NCBI GenBank assembly: GCA_036380735.1
Contig: DASVEE010000014.1
Span: forward strand, 1-64,000
Direction: 5' to 3'
DNA: 64,000 bases
Origin: DASVEE01 sp036380735
GTDB taxonomy: Bacteria > Acidobacteriota > Thermoanaerobaculia > Gp7-AA8
Of this stretch, positions 52,519 to 61,552 are shown piece after piece. The position numbers and the translations under genes were made by a program. Under the pieces are notes generated by a model, which saw only the letters and a program-made list of their open reading frames with translations, was not told where the DNA came from and ran no database searches. Numbering within the stretch: the first letter of the stretch is position 1; the number at the start of each line of letters is the position of its first letter.

Positions 52519-54057
52519 GAGCCTGCGCGGCAGAAAAGCGGTAGTGCGTCGTAAAATGATGCATGCCGAGCAACTACCGCGCGTACCAACCGGAGCAGAG
52601 TTACCTGCTGCCGCCGTCGCCGAGTGAGTGGCTGCCCGAAAAGCACCTGGCGTTCTTCATCTCGGAAGTGGTGGACGAGATGGATCTGAGCGCGTTTCAC
52701 GGGCGGTACGAGGAGGGTGATCCTCGCGGGAACCAGCCGTTCCATCCGGCGATGATGCTCAAGATCCTGATCTACGCGTATGCGACCGGCACGTTCTCAT
52801 CACGAAGGATCGCGCAGAAGATCGAAGAGGACGTGGCCTTCCGGGTGCTGGCAGCCGGGAACTTTCCGCAGCACCGTACGATCTGTGATTTTCGGCAGGA
52901 GCACCTTCAGAAGTTCGTCGAGCTGTTCAAACAAGTGGTTCTAATCGCCAAGAGCAGCGGCTTGATCAAGCTGGGTCGGGTAGCCATCGACGGAACGAAG
53001 GTGAAGGCGAATGCGAGCCGCCACAAGGCGATGAGCTATGACCGTATGAACCAGGAAGAGAAGAAGCTCGAGAGCGAGATCGCGGAACTGCTCCGACAGG
53101 CCGAGCAAACGGATCGTGAGGAAGACCAGGAGTACGGCAGCGAAAACCGAGGCGACGAGGTTCCGGAAGAGTTGCAGCGCCGCGAGAGCCGGCTCAAGAA
53201 GATCCGTGAAGCGAAGAAGCGGCTCGAAGAGCGGCAGGCCGAGCAGGATCGGGCCAAGGGCAGATACGAAGGCGACGGCGGGCAACCGAACGGCAAGAAA
53301 GGCCAGGCATTCAAGAGCGAGTTCGGGCAACCACGCGACAAAGCACAGGACAACTTCACCGATCCGGAGAGCCGGATCATGAAAATGGGCAATCGCTTCG
53401 AGCAGAGCTACAACGCCCAGGCCTGCGTCGACGAAGCACACCAGATCATCGTGGCAGTGGCGGTAACGAACAATCCCTCGGACAGTGCGCAGCTCATTCC
53501 GATGATTGATGAGACCGAAGCGGTGATCGATCAGATCCCCGAGCAGGTGCTCGCCGATGCGGGCTATCGATCGGATGAGAACTTCGAACGACTGGACGCC
53601 AGGAAGGTCGACGCACTGATCGCGCTGGGACGCGAAGGCAAACCGGACACGCCACCGATCTCACTGTCGAAAAAGGCCACACAACGGATGAAAGAAAAAC
53701 TCGCCAATCCTGAAGGCGAGGCTGCGTACCGCCGCAGAAAGGTCATCGTCGAACCGGTGTTCGGCTGGATCAAGAGCGTCCTGGGATTTCGGCAATTCAG
53801 TCTGCGCGGCCTGCGAAAGACCAACGCCGAATGGCATCTGGTCTGTCTGGCCATGAATCTGCGTCGGATGAGCGCAGGAATCCGGTTCGCGGCAGCTTGA
53901 AAAGCATAAAACCGCCCCGAACCACGGATCCAGACGCCGAATCACATCGAACTCGCCCACCGTCGCGCGTCCGACGAACTTTCCGAGACCTTCACTCCCG
54001 TTGCCGATGATCCCAACTCGGACGTTTGCCTCGATTTCGTTTCTGCCGCGCAGACTC
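52519..54057 (+). mobile_element. IS1182-type insertion sequence, intact
   Basis: 1539 bp. The ends are inverted repeats of 18 bp: GAGCCTGCGCGGCAGAAA (left) and, reverse-complemented, GAGTCTGCGCGGCAGAAA (right), one mismatch. CTAG is duplicated on both sides (52515-52518 and 54058-54061). It carries one full-length transposase gene. Joining the flanks rebuilds an 88-bp palindrome seen intact at 40047-40134, so this was a clean insertion into that element. The intact ends, gene and duplication suggest a fairly recent event. Confidence 0.93.
52563..53900 (+). CDS. IS1182-family transposase
   Basis: 445 aa, full length. N-terminal LPEKHLAFFISEVVDEMDLS and RGNQPFHPAMMLKILIYAYA with FPQHRTICDFRQEH are the family DNA-binding part. 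The DDE catalytic domain has GRVAIDGTKVKANASRHK (first Asp), QLIPMIDETEAVI with VLADAGYRSDENF (second Asp) and KVIVEPVFGWIK (Glu). The charged middle (about 155-245) is a helical insertion. A TAAAAT box lies 5 bp before ATG 52563. Confidence 0.95.
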   Translation: MPSNYRAYQPEQSYLLPPSPSEWLPEKHLAFFISEVVDEMDLSAFHGRYEEGDPRGNQPFHPAMMLKILIYAYATGTFSSRRIAQKIEEDVAFRVLAAGNFPQHRTICDFRQEHLQKFVELFKQVVLIAKSSGLIKLGRVAIDGTKVKANASRHKAMSYDRMNQEEKKLESEIAELLRQAEQTDREEDQEYGSENRGDEVPEELQRRESRLKKIREAKKRLEERQAEQDRAKGRYEGDGGQPNGKKGQAFKSEFGQPRDKAQDNFTDPESRIMKMGNRFEQSYNAQACVDEAHQIIVAVAVTNNPSDSAQLIPMIDETEAVIDQIPEQVLADAGYRSDENFERLDARKVDALIALGREGKPDTPPISLSKKATQRMKEKLANPEGEAAYRRRKVIVEPVFGWIKSVLGFRQFSLRGLRKTNAEWHLVCLAMNLRRMSAGIRFAAA

Positions 54058-54124
54058 CTAGCAGGACTGCACGCCTGCGCGTCTAAGGGCCAAACTGGCT
54101 AGCCCCGGGCTTTGCCCGGCGGGC
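54058..54124. repeat. 88-bp palindrome, right part split by IS
   Basis: Begins with the duplicated CTAG, then CAGGACTGCACGCCTGCGCG and ends GGGCTTTGCCCGGCGGGC. It completes the palindrome begun at 52493. The remaining 53901-54161 stretch holds no gene. Confidence 0.9.
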
Positions 54125-54161
54125 GTTGCGGTACAAAGGTGCCTTCGTGGCGCGGCCCCGG

Positions 54162-56042
54162 CTACGCCGCCATCTTGCTGAACCGCGCCAGCTTCGCCGC
54201 GATGTCCGCGCGCACCGACCCCTCGTACCGGCCGCCGAACCGCTCGAAGTAGCCTTTCGCCTTCTGCACCCAGGCCGGCGACGTGTACACCATTTCGTCG
54301 TACAGGATGGCGATCGTGCTGTTCCCGCCGCCTCTGGCCAGCATGCGTTCCAGCGCCGGCTCCGCCGGGGCGTAGTTGCCCTGGATGGCGAAGATCAGCC
54401 AATTGAGCGGGGGCGTTGGGCGTGCGGTGAGGTTCCAGTAGGCGTCGACTTCGGCCATCCGCTCCACGACTTCCCGGTTCGCCAGCGAGAGGAAGAGGTC
54501 GATCTCGATGTCGGTCCAGCCGGTGGTGTCGAGCTGCGCCATCGGTGTGTCCGCGCGGAAGCGGATCGTCTGCGCCAGCACCTTGTCGTAGATGCGCGAG
54601 GTGCGCGTGGCCGTGTGGTTGTCCGGCAGCCCGGCGGCGTAGATCCACTCCTCGAGTTGCAGCGACGGCTCGATCGCGTCCGGCGCCCACGCCTTGATCC
54701 GCTCGATGAACATCTGGTCGTCGACGTTCTTCCACGCGTAGCGCGTGAACCAGTCGCGGAGGAACGCGTCGAGAGTCGGGCGCCCCATGAGCTGTTCGAG
54801 AGTCTCGATGAAGAGCTGTCCCTTGGTGTATGCGGCGGCGCCGAAGTTCCAGTTCGGTCCTTCGCCGGTGCGGAAGGGGCGGTGCAGCTTCGTCATGTTC
54901 GGATCGGGCGCGCGGTCGGCGTAGCCGATGAACGAACGGCGGTCGCGGTACCAGTTGTACTCCGCGCGGTCGAAGCCGGACATCTCCTCGATGATGCGCA
55001 GCGTCAGGTACGACGTGATGCCCTCGTTGAGCCAGACGTCGTGCCACGTGCCGAGCGTGACCAGGTTGCCCGACCACGAATGCGCCAGCTCGTGCGCCAC
55101 GAGCGTCGACGGCAGCGGATCGGCGGAGCGGTTCAAGTTCGTGATGCTGAACGGGTTCACGAAGTTGAGGCGCGGATGCTCCATGCCGCCGGCGATGTAC
55201 GTCGGCGGCATCAGCAGCAGGTCGTAGCGGCCGAACGGATACGGCGTGAGCATCCGCTCCGCCGTGTCGACCATCTCCGGCAGGTACTGCAGGTCCCACT
55301 CGGCGTCCTCGATCAGCTCCGGTTCGGCGTAGACACCGGTACGCTCGTCGAGCGCGCGGAACTCCAGGCGCCCGACGGCGATGGCGATGAGGTACGAGGG
55401 GATGTCGTCGCGCATGCGGAACGTGTAGACGCCGCTCTCGTTCGTCTCCGTCGGATTCTCCGCGCCCATCAGCGCGAGCATCCCGGGCGGCACGCGCAGC
55501 GTCGCGTCGAACGTGAGGCGCACCCTCGGCGTGTCCTGCATCGGGATCCAGCTTCGTCCCGAGTCCGCTTCGTTCTGCGAGTAGAGGTACGGCGCCACGC
55601 GCCCGTAGCTCTGCTCCGCCGTGTTCCACCACAGCCCGTCCGCCGTCGGCCGCGACGCGTAGGCGATGCTCACCGACTTCGTGGTGGGCTTGATGTCGAT
55701 GCTGAGCGCCTGCCCGAGGATCGAGTTGCCGCCGAGTGTGAACGGCGCGGCGCTGCCGTCGTCGAGCGTCACCGTGGCGATGTCCAGGTCGCGCGTGTCG
55801 AGGATCAGCTTATTCGTCCCGGTGAGGTTCTCCAGGTCCAGCTTCACCGTGCCGTGCACCCGCTGCGTCTCGAAGTCGACCGTCAGGTCGAGCGTCAGGT
55901 GCCGCGTGCGGATCTTGTCGGGCTCCGAGTACGTGAAGATGTCGCGCGCGATGTGCGCGTCCGGAAAATGCGGCGCGACGACGCGGCCGCGGGCGGCCAC
56001 CAGGAAGAGGAGAAGGAACGGGGTCAGGATCAGACGACGCAT
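54162..56042 (-). CDS. M1-family metallo-aminopeptidase, LTA4-hydrolase-like
   Basis: 626 aa with a signal peptide (residues 1-18, LTPFLLLFLVAARG), so probably periplasmic. The M1 catalytic domain has the exopeptidase motif IAGGMEHPRLNF and zinc site HELAHSWSGN ... WLNEG. The GGMEH variant and the C-terminal helical domain (WLIFAIQGNYAPAEPALERM, SPAWVQKAKGYFERFGGRYE) match the leukotriene-A4-hydrolase branch. It would trim N-terminal residues from peptides. A TAAACT box lies 9 bp before ATG 56042. Divergent from the carbonic anhydrase gene. Confidence 0.93.
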   Translation of the reverse strand: MRRLILTPFLLLFLVAARGRVVAPHFPDAHIARDIFTYSEPDKIRTRHLTLDLTVDFETQRVHGTVKLDLENLTGTNKLILDTRDLDIATVTLDDGSAAPFTLGGNSILGQALSIDIKPTTKSVSIAYASRPTADGLWWNTAEQSYGRVAPYLYSQNEADSGRSWIPMQDTPRVRLTFDATLRVPPGMLALMGAENPTETNESGVYTFRMRDDIPSYLIAIAVGRLEFRALDERTGVYAEPELIEDAEWDLQYLPEMVDTAERMLTPYPFGRYDLLLMPPTYIAGGMEHPRLNFVNPFSITNLNRSADPLPSTLVAHELAHSWSGNLVTLGTWHDVWLNEGITSYLTLRIIEEMSGFDRAEYNWYRDRRSFIGYADRAPDPNMTKLHRPFRTGEGPNWNFGAAAYTKGQLFIETLEQLMGRPTLDAFLRDWFTRYAWKNVDDQMFIERIKAWAPDAIEPSLQLEEWIYAAGLPDNHTATRTSRIYDKVLAQTIRFRADTPMAQLDTTGWTDIEIDLFLSLANREVVERMAEVDAYWNLTARPTPPLNWLIFAIQGNYAPAEPALERMLARGGGNSTIAILYDEMVYTSPAWVQKAKGYFERFGGRYEGSVRADIAAKLARFSKMAA

Positions 56043-56051
56043 GCGGCGGGT

Positions 56052-56057
56052 AGTTTA
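56052..56057 (-). promoter_or_regulatory. TAAACT box before the M1 peptidase gene
   Basis: Minus-strand TAAACT with 9 bp to ATG 56042; no Shine-Dalgarno. Confidence 0.3.
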
Positions 56058-56124
56058 AACGGGAGGCGCCGGGGTATTTAGCGTGGCGGTCCGGGGTTCA
56101 CAGTGGATTTGCAACGGCGGACGG

Positions 56125-56198
56125 CGTTGTCCGTTGTTCGTTGGCCGTGCAGTTCGCCGGGCGCAGCACGGAAAACGGAAAACGGTCAACGGACAACG
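56125..56198. repeat. 7-bp GTTGTCC palindromic array in divergent gap
   Basis: 5' arm GTTGTCC-GTTGTTC-GTTGGCC; 3' arm GGAAAAC-GGAAAAC-GGTCAAC-GGACAAC. It lies between divergent M1 peptidase and carbonic anhydrase genes, 20 bp before the latter's TAAATT box. Confidence 0.85.
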
Positions 56199-56217
56199 CG
56201 CGCCAGCGCGCGCATGC

Positions 56218-56223
56218 TAAATT
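56218..56223 (+). promoter_or_regulatory. TAAATT box before the carbonic anhydrase gene
   Basis: TAAATT with 10 bp to ATG 56234; no Shine-Dalgarno. Confidence 0.35.
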
Positions 56224-56233
56224 GCGCGCCCTG

Positions 56234-56749
56234 ATGCTCATCCGCCCCTTCGACGACAAGCATCCCCGCCTCGGGCAGCGCGTCTTTCTCGCGGAAAACG
56301 CCACGCTCATCGGCGACGTCGAGCTCGGCGACGATGCCTCGATCTGGTACGGCACCGTCCTGCGCGGCGACGTCAACTTCATCCGCGTCGGGGCCCGCAC
56401 GAACATTCAGGACAACTGCGTCGTCCACGTCAACCACGACAACTGCCCGACGGCGATCGCCGAGGAAGTGACGATCGGGCATGGGGTGATCGTGCATGGC
56501 TGCACGATCGGGCGCGGCGCGCTCATCGGAATGGGCTCGCGCATCCTCGACGGGGCCGTCGTCGGCGAGCAGGCGCTCGTCGGCGCCGGGGCGCTCGTGT
56601 CCGAGGGGATGCAGGTGCCGCCGCGGACGCTCGTCCTCGGCGTGCCGGCGCGCGTCAAACGCGACCTCACGGCCGAGGAAGTCGCGCGCCTCGAGCTCTC
56701 CTGGCAACACTACGTCGAATACAAACAGAAGTATCTGGAAACCGCATGA
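56234..56749 (+). CDS. Gamma carbonic anhydrase family protein
   Basis: 171 aa, left-handed beta-helix of hexapeptide repeats (ENATLIGDVELGDDASIWYG, IGRGALIGMGSRILDGAVVG). The metal-ligand histidines are in VVHVNHDN and TIGHGVIVHGC. A C-terminal helix (EVARLELSWQHYVEYKQKYL) closes the fold. It resembles YrdA/CaiE-type members, whose carbonic anhydrase activity is not universal. ATG 56234 is chosen; the longer frame merely translates the 7-bp array. It overlaps aspS by 4 bp. Confidence 0.92.
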   Translation: MLIRPFDDKHPRLGQRVFLAENATLIGDVELGDDASIWYGTVLRGDVNFIRVGARTNIQDNCVVHVNHDNCPTAIAEEVTIGHGVIVHGCTIGRGALIGMGSRILDGAVVGEQALVGAGALVSEGMQVPPRTLVLGVPARVKRDLTAEEVARLELSWQHYVEYKQKYLETA

Positions 56750-58488
56750 CACGCCTTTACGCCGGAACTCTTCGCAAGGATCACGTCGGACAGACCATCA
56801 CCCTCAATGGCTGGGTGCAGAAGCAGCGCGACTTCGGGGAGCTGATCTTCATCGATCTGCGCGACCGTACCGGCATCACGCAGGTCGTCGTCGACCGCGG
56901 CAAAGGCGCGTCGGCGGAGCTGGTTGCCCTCGCCAAGGAGCTGCGCTCCGAGTTCGTCGTGCGCATCGAAGGCGCCGTCGTCGAGCGTGCCGAGGCGCAG
57001 AAGAACGCGAAGCTGCCGACAGGGGAGGTGGAGGTCGTCGCCACCGACATCGTCATCCTCAACCGCGCGGAGACGACGCCGTTCCCCATCGAGGACGACA
57101 CCGACGCGGCCGAGGAGCTGCGGCTCGAGTATCGCTACCTCGACCTGCGGCGGCCGACGCTCACGCGGAACCTGATGATGCGTCATCAATTGACGTTCGG
57201 CATCCGCGACTACATGAACCGCAGCGGCTTCCTCGAGATCGAGACGCCGATTCTCACGAAGTCGACGCCGGAGGGAGCGCGTGATTACCTCGTGCCGAGC
57301 CGCGTGCACAAGGGGCAGTTCTATGCGCTGCCGCAGTCGCCGCAGATCTTCAAGCAGCTCTGCATGGTTGCGGGGCTGGAGCGCTACTTCCAGATCGCGC
57401 GCTGCTTCCGCGACGAAGACCTGCGTCGCGACCGCCAGCCGGAGTTCACGCAGATCGACGTCGAGGCGTCATTCATCGACGAGGAGTTCATCTACGGGCT
57501 GATCGAGGGGATGTTCGCCGAGATCTTCCCCGTGGCCAACATCCCGGTGAAGACGCCGTTCGCGCGGATGACGTGGCACGAGGCGATGGAGCGTTTCGGC
57601 ATCGACCGGCCGGATCTGCGCTTCGGCATGGAGCTGCAGAACATCACGGAGCTGGCGAAGACGCTGGAGTTCGAGCCGTTTCGCGCGGCCGCGAAGATCC
57701 AGGCGATCGTCGTCCCGGGCGGCGCGTCGCTCTCGCGCAAGCGGATCGACGAGGTGACGGAAGAGGCGAAGAAGCTCGGCGCGAGCGGCCTTGTGTGGAT
57801 CAAGTTCGACGCGCAGCGCGGCTCCTCGATCAAGAAGTTCCTGACCGACGCAAACTTCGATGCTCTGCGTGACGCGCTGAAGGCGAACGAGAACGACCTA
57901 GCGCTCATCGTCGCCGGCAAGCAGCAGACGGTTTGGGACGTCCTCGGCAGCCTGCGTCTGCGGCTGGGCAAAGAGCAGAACCTCATCCCGGACGAGCGTT
58001 GGGAGTTCCTCTGGGTCACCGACTTCCCGCTCTTCGAGTGGGACGAGGAGTCGCAGCGCTTCTTCGCGCGGCACCATCCGTTCACCGCGCCGCAGCCGCA
58101 GCACATCGACATCATGCAGAGTGATCCGGGCGCCACGCTGGCACGCGCGTACGACGTCGTGCTGAACGGATTGGAGCTCGGCGGCGGCTCGATCCGCATC
58201 AACCAGCCCGAGGTGCAGCAGAAGATGTTCGAGGCGCTGGGGATCGGCGCGGAGCAGGCGCAGGCGCAGTTCGGCTTCCTGATCGACGCCTTCCGCTACG
58301 GAGCCCCCCCGCACGGCGGCATCGCCCTCGGCATCGATCGCATGGCCATGCTGATGGCCCGCGCGGAGTCGCTGCGCGACGTGATTGCCTTCCCCAAGAC
58401 CGCCCGCGCCCAGGACCTGATGAGCGCCGCGCCGTCCACAGTGGATGAAAAGCAGCTGGTGGAGTTGGGGATCGGTTTGCGGAAGTAG
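56746..58488 (+). CDS. aspS: Aspartate--tRNA ligase
   Basis: 580 aa, bacterial-type class II synthetase. The anticodon OB fold opens GQTITLNGWVQKQRDFGELI. Class II motif 2 includes FRDEDLRRDRQPEFTQIDVE, and motif 3 GGIALGIDRMAML. The bacterial GAD insertion is present (GASLSRKRIDEVTEEAKKLG). Length is typical. Whether it is Asp-specific or also charges tRNA-Asn cannot be told here. Start ATG 56746 overlaps the carbonic anhydrase stop (ATGA). Confidence 0.97.
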   Translation: MTRLYAGTLRKDHVGQTITLNGWVQKQRDFGELIFIDLRDRTGITQVVVDRGKGASAELVALAKELRSEFVVRIEGAVVERAEAQKNAKLPTGEVEVVATDIVILNRAETTPFPIEDDTDAAEELRLEYRYLDLRRPTLTRNLMMRHQLTFGIRDYMNRSGFLEIETPILTKSTPEGARDYLVPSRVHKGQFYALPQSPQIFKQLCMVAGLERYFQIARCFRDEDLRRDRQPEFTQIDVEASFIDEEFIYGLIEGMFAEIFPVANIPVKTPFARMTWHEAMERFGIDRPDLRFGMELQNITELAKTLEFEPFRAAAKIQAIVVPGGASLSRKRIDEVTEEAKKLGASGLVWIKFDAQRGSSIKKFLTDANFDALRDALKANENDLALIVAGKQQTVWDVLGSLRLRLGKEQNLIPDERWEFLWVTDFPLFEWDEESQRFFARHHPFTAPQPQHIDIMQSDPGATLARAYDVVLNGLELGGGSIRINQPEVQQKMFEALGIGAEQAQAQFGFLIDAFRYGAPPHGGIALGIDRMAMLMARAESLRDVIAFPKTARAQDLMSAAPSTVDEKQLVELGIGLRK

Positions 58489-58492
58489 GGAC

Positions 58493-58619
58493 AGGGAACG
58501 ATAGGACAAATGGGAACGCTACGCGTCGGGGAACGGCCACGCTGCAACGCGTAGAGCGCCCAGGCTTGGTCCCATTCGTCCTATCTGTCCTATAGGTCCT
58601 ATTTGTCCTATCGTTCCCC
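58493..58619. repeat. 9-bp palindromic array with clean conserved ends
   Basis: Begins GGGAACGATAGGACAAATGG and ends GTCCTATTTGTCCTATCGTT followed by CCCC, so the outer 14 bp are perfect inverted repeats. The loop has its own inverted repeat (GCTACGCGT and ACGCGTAG). Between aspS and aroB, both plus strand. Confidence 0.95.
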
Positions 58620-58626
58620 GTAAGCC

Positions 58627-59748
58627 ATGCAACCCTTCCTGACCATCACGCAGTCAACGCACTACCCCGTGTACGTCCAGCGAGGGGCCCTCGACCGCGC
58701 CGGTGCACTGGTGCGCCCGAAAGGGCGCGTCTTCATCATCACCTCCACGGCCCTCCGCGAGCGCTTCGGCACGCGCGTAGCCGCATCCTTCGCCGGCGCC
58801 GACATCCTCACCATCGAAGAAGGGGAAGCCCACAAGACCCTCGCCACCGCGAACGACGTCGTCACGCAACTGCTCGACCGGGGCGCCAAGCGCGACTCGA
58901 TGGCAGTGGTCGTCGGCGGCGGGATGATCGGCGACACGGCCGGCTTCGCGGCGTCGATCTTTCTGCGCGGCATCGATCTGGTCCACGTGCCGACCACGCT
59001 CCTGGCGCAGGTCGACAGCTCCCTCGGCGGCAAGCTCGCGGTCAACCACGAGAAGGGGAAGAACCTGATCGGCAGCTTCTTTCCGCCGCGCGCCGTCATC
59101 ACCGACACGGCGATCCTCGACACGCTGCCGCCGCGCGAGCTGCTCAGCGGGATCTACGAAGCGCTGAAAGGCGGCGTCATCGCCGACCCGGCGCTCTTCG
59201 CGCTGTTCGAGGACCATCGCGACGCCGTCCTCGCACGCGAGCCGCGCATCATCGACGAAATGGTGCGCATGGCCATCCGCGTGAAGGCGGATATCGTCTC
59301 CGCCGACGAGCGCGAGGCCGACCTCCGCCGCCTCCTCAACTACGGCCACACCATCGCCCACGGCATCGAAGCCGCGCTGCACTACGAGGGGATGACTCAC
59401 GGCGAGGCGGTGGCGTGGGGGATGATCGCCGCCAACGCCATCGCCGTTCGCCGCGGCCTCCTGGCGCGCGACGAAGCCTCGCGCATCGAGCGCGCGATCC
59501 TGGCGTACGCCCCCGCGCCGATCCCGCCGCTCGACCGCGGAGCGGTCCTCGCCGCGACCGAGCACGACAAGAAGAACACCGGCACCCAACGCGTGATGGT
59601 GTTCCCGAAAAAGGTGGGGGAGTGCGTGGTGGTCACCGACGTCACGGAAGAGGAACTGGCGTACGGGGCGGATGCGGTGCTTCGGGGCTCAGGGCACAGC
59701 GCCCAGGGCTCAGGAAAACCATCGCGAAGCGGAGCCCCTGAGCCCTGA
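58627..59748 (+). CDS. aroB: 3-dehydroquinate synthase with repeat-derived tail
   Basis: A 373-aa NAD/Zn enzyme, second step of the shikimate pathway. Signatures: VVVGGGMIGDTAGFAASIFL, HVPTTLLAQVDSSLGGKLAV, KGKNLIGSFFPP and the metal site LNYGHTIAHGIEA with EHDKKN. The family sequence ends near residue 350 (EELAYGADAVL). The last 22 residues are read from a 7-bp GGGCTCA array and include GSGHSAQGSG, close to the tail of the PASTA protein. ATG 58627 lies just after a 9-bp array with no strong Shine-Dalgarno. Confidence 0.95.
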   Translation: MQPFLTITQSTHYPVYVQRGALDRAGALVRPKGRVFIITSTALRERFGTRVAASFAGADILTIEEGEAHKTLATANDVVTQLLDRGAKRDSMAVVVGGGMIGDTAGFAASIFLRGIDLVHVPTTLLAQVDSSLGGKLAVNHEKGKNLIGSFFPPRAVITDTAILDTLPPRELLSGIYEALKGGVIADPALFALFEDHRDAVLAREPRIIDEMVRMAIRVKADIVSADEREADLRRLLNYGHTIAHGIEAALHYEGMTHGEAVAWGMIAANAIAVRRGLLARDEASRIERAILAYAPAPIPPLDRGAVLAATEHDKKNTGTQRVMVFPKKVGECVVVTDVTEEELAYGADAVLRGSGHSAQGSGKPSRSGAPEP

Positions 59749-59755
59749 GCCCTTC
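59684..59755. repeat. 7-bp GGGCTCA palindromic array overlapping aroB end
   Basis: 5' arm GGGGCTCAGGGCACAGCGCC with CAGGGCTCAGG; 3' arm GCCCCTGAGCCCTGAGCCC. It codes for the end of AroB and supplies its TGA stop (59746-59748). Confidence 0.9.
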
Positions 59756-59875
59756 TCCTGTTACCAATTCCCAAACTTTCCCCGTCCGCCGGGTCAACGC
59801 CGTAACACCGCGTTAGACTCGCCGGGCCGGATTACCACAGCGTTTCATCACTTCAATTCTCGTCAAGAGGTCTGG

Positions 59876-61552
59876 ATGAAGACTGCTGTGTTGTGGTTTT
59901 TGTTGGTGCTGGCCGCTGTGGGGGCGGCCGCGCAATCGCTCCCTTACATCGAGAACTACGAAGTCCGCATCCATGGCCTGGATGTGGTGGTCACCGACCG
60001 TGACGGCAAGCCCGTCAGCGGCTTGACCAAAGACGACTTCATCGTGCTCGAGAACGGCGTCGCCCAGACGCTGACCAACTTCTCCGCGTTCGCCAGCTCG
60101 GCCGCCACCGCGACCTCCGCGGCCGGGACGGCGCAATCCCAGGCGCCCGACGAGCGGCCGCAGGCGCGGCGCTTCATCTTCTTCGTCGACGAGATGGCGC
60201 TCCATCCCAACTCGCGGACGAAGTTCGTGAAGACGGTCATGCAGTTCGCCGAGAGCTCGATGCATGCCGCCGACGAGGCCATGGTCGTCGCGCCCGCCGC
60301 CGAGACGAAGATCGTGCAGGACTTCACCACCGACCGTGCCGCCATCCGCACGGCGCTGGAGAAGGTCATGGCCTCGATGAACAGCCGCACCACGCAGCAG
60401 TTCAAGGAGCAGTTCTACCTCGAGAACCAGCGCGGCCGCGCAACGACGGACGACGAGCAGCGCCACATCCGGCAGATCTACGCCGACAGCGTCCGCCGCC
60501 GCGTGCTGCAGCGCCTCGGCGAGCTGCGCTCGCTCGTCGCCGCCCTGGCGCAGGTCGAAGGGAAGAAGGTGCTGGTCCTCGCCACCACCTCGCTCTCCGC
60601 CATGCCCGGACTCGACGCCTGGGCGCAGCGGCGGCAGGAGATGCTCGACGGTCAGACGACCCAGACGTCGGAGTTCGACAGCGGCGTCTCCACCGGCCTC
60701 ACCGACTCGTTCGCCGGGGCGAAGGACGTCTACGACCTCCGCCCCTTCATCGCCGACCTCGGGCGCACCGCCGCCGCCAACGGCGTCACCATCTATTCGC
60801 TGCAGCCCGACGTGCAGCTCGAGAACGTCACGCCCGGCGGCGTGAGCACGCGGCAGCGCGGCGGCAGCACGACCTCCACGTTCCACGCGCTGCTCGAGAT
60901 GAACGAGCTCACGATGTCCTCACTCGCGGAGCGCACCGGCGGCCGCTGGTTCCGCGGCGACGGCAACGTCGACGACGCCTTCCAGCAGGTCTCGAAGGAC
61001 CTCGGTACCTACTACTCCCTCGGCTACCGCGCCGGTGAGGACGACGACCGCATCCGCAAGGTGGAAGTGCGCGTCAAGAACCGCCCCGAGCTGCGGGTCC
61101 GCACCCGCAGCGAAGTCGTGAACAAGACCAACGCCAATGAGATGCAGGACCTCGTCGTCGCCAGCCTCCTTTATCCCCGGCCGGTGAACGAGCTCGGTGT
61201 GATCGCCACGACCGGCGCGATGGTGACGGAGCCGCTCAAGACGATCCTCGTGCCCATCGACGTACGCATCCCGATGGACAAGCTCACCTTCCTCCCCGAA
61301 GGGGAGAAGGCGCGCGCCGTCTTCACGATCCATTACGCGGCGGCCGGCGTCGCCTCCGACTTCACCTCGGCGCAGGAAAAGCAGCAGGTACTGGAGATCA
61401 AGACCTCCGAGCTGCCGCAGATCGCCGGCAAGACCTGGCGCTTCACCACCAAACTCCGTTTCGCACCGGGTAAGTATCGAGTCGCCGTCGGTGTCCTCGA
61501 CCGCGTCTCCCGCCTTTCGGGATTTCAAACACTGGAGGTCATCGCGCAATGA
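59876..61552 (+). CDS. Secreted VWFA-related protein 1 (acidobacterial type)
   Basis: 558 aa. Signal peptide residues 1-20 (LWFLLVLAAVGAAAQS). N-terminal module NYEVRIHGLDVVVTDRDGKP, VSGLTKDDFIVLENGVAQTL is the opening of the VWFA-related Acidobacterial domain. A von Willebrand A-like fold follows (RRFIFFVDEMALHPNSRTKF). The MIDAS DxSxS is replaced by DEMALH. A C-terminal beta domain has FRTRSEVV-like and FAPGKYRVAVGVLDRVSRLS. Likely a periplasmic or surface protein of unknown role. GAGG lies 6 bp before ATG 59876. It overlaps the next paralogue by 4 bp. Confidence 0.85.
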   Translation: MKTAVLWFLLVLAAVGAAAQSLPYIENYEVRIHGLDVVVTDRDGKPVSGLTKDDFIVLENGVAQTLTNFSAFASSAATATSAAGTAQSQAPDERPQARRFIFFVDEMALHPNSRTKFVKTVMQFAESSMHAADEAMVVAPAAETKIVQDFTTDRAAIRTALEKVMASMNSRTTQQFKEQFYLENQRGRATTDDEQRHIRQIYADSVRRRVLQRLGELRSLVAALAQVEGKKVLVLATTSLSAMPGLDAWAQRRQEMLDGQTTQTSEFDSGVSTGLTDSFAGAKDVYDLRPFIADLGRTAAANGVTIYSLQPDVQLENVTPGGVSTRQRGGSTTSTFHALLEMNELTMSSLAERTGGRWFRGDGNVDDAFQQVSKDLGTYYSLGYRAGEDDDRIRKVEVRVKNRPELRVRTRSEVVNKTNANEMQDLVVASLLYPRPVNELGVIATTGAMVTEPLKTILVPIDVRIPMDKLTFLPEGEKARAVFTIHYAAAGVASDFTSAQEKQQVLEIKTSELPQIAGKTWRFTTKLRFAPGKYRVAVGVLDRVSRLSGFQTLEVIAQ

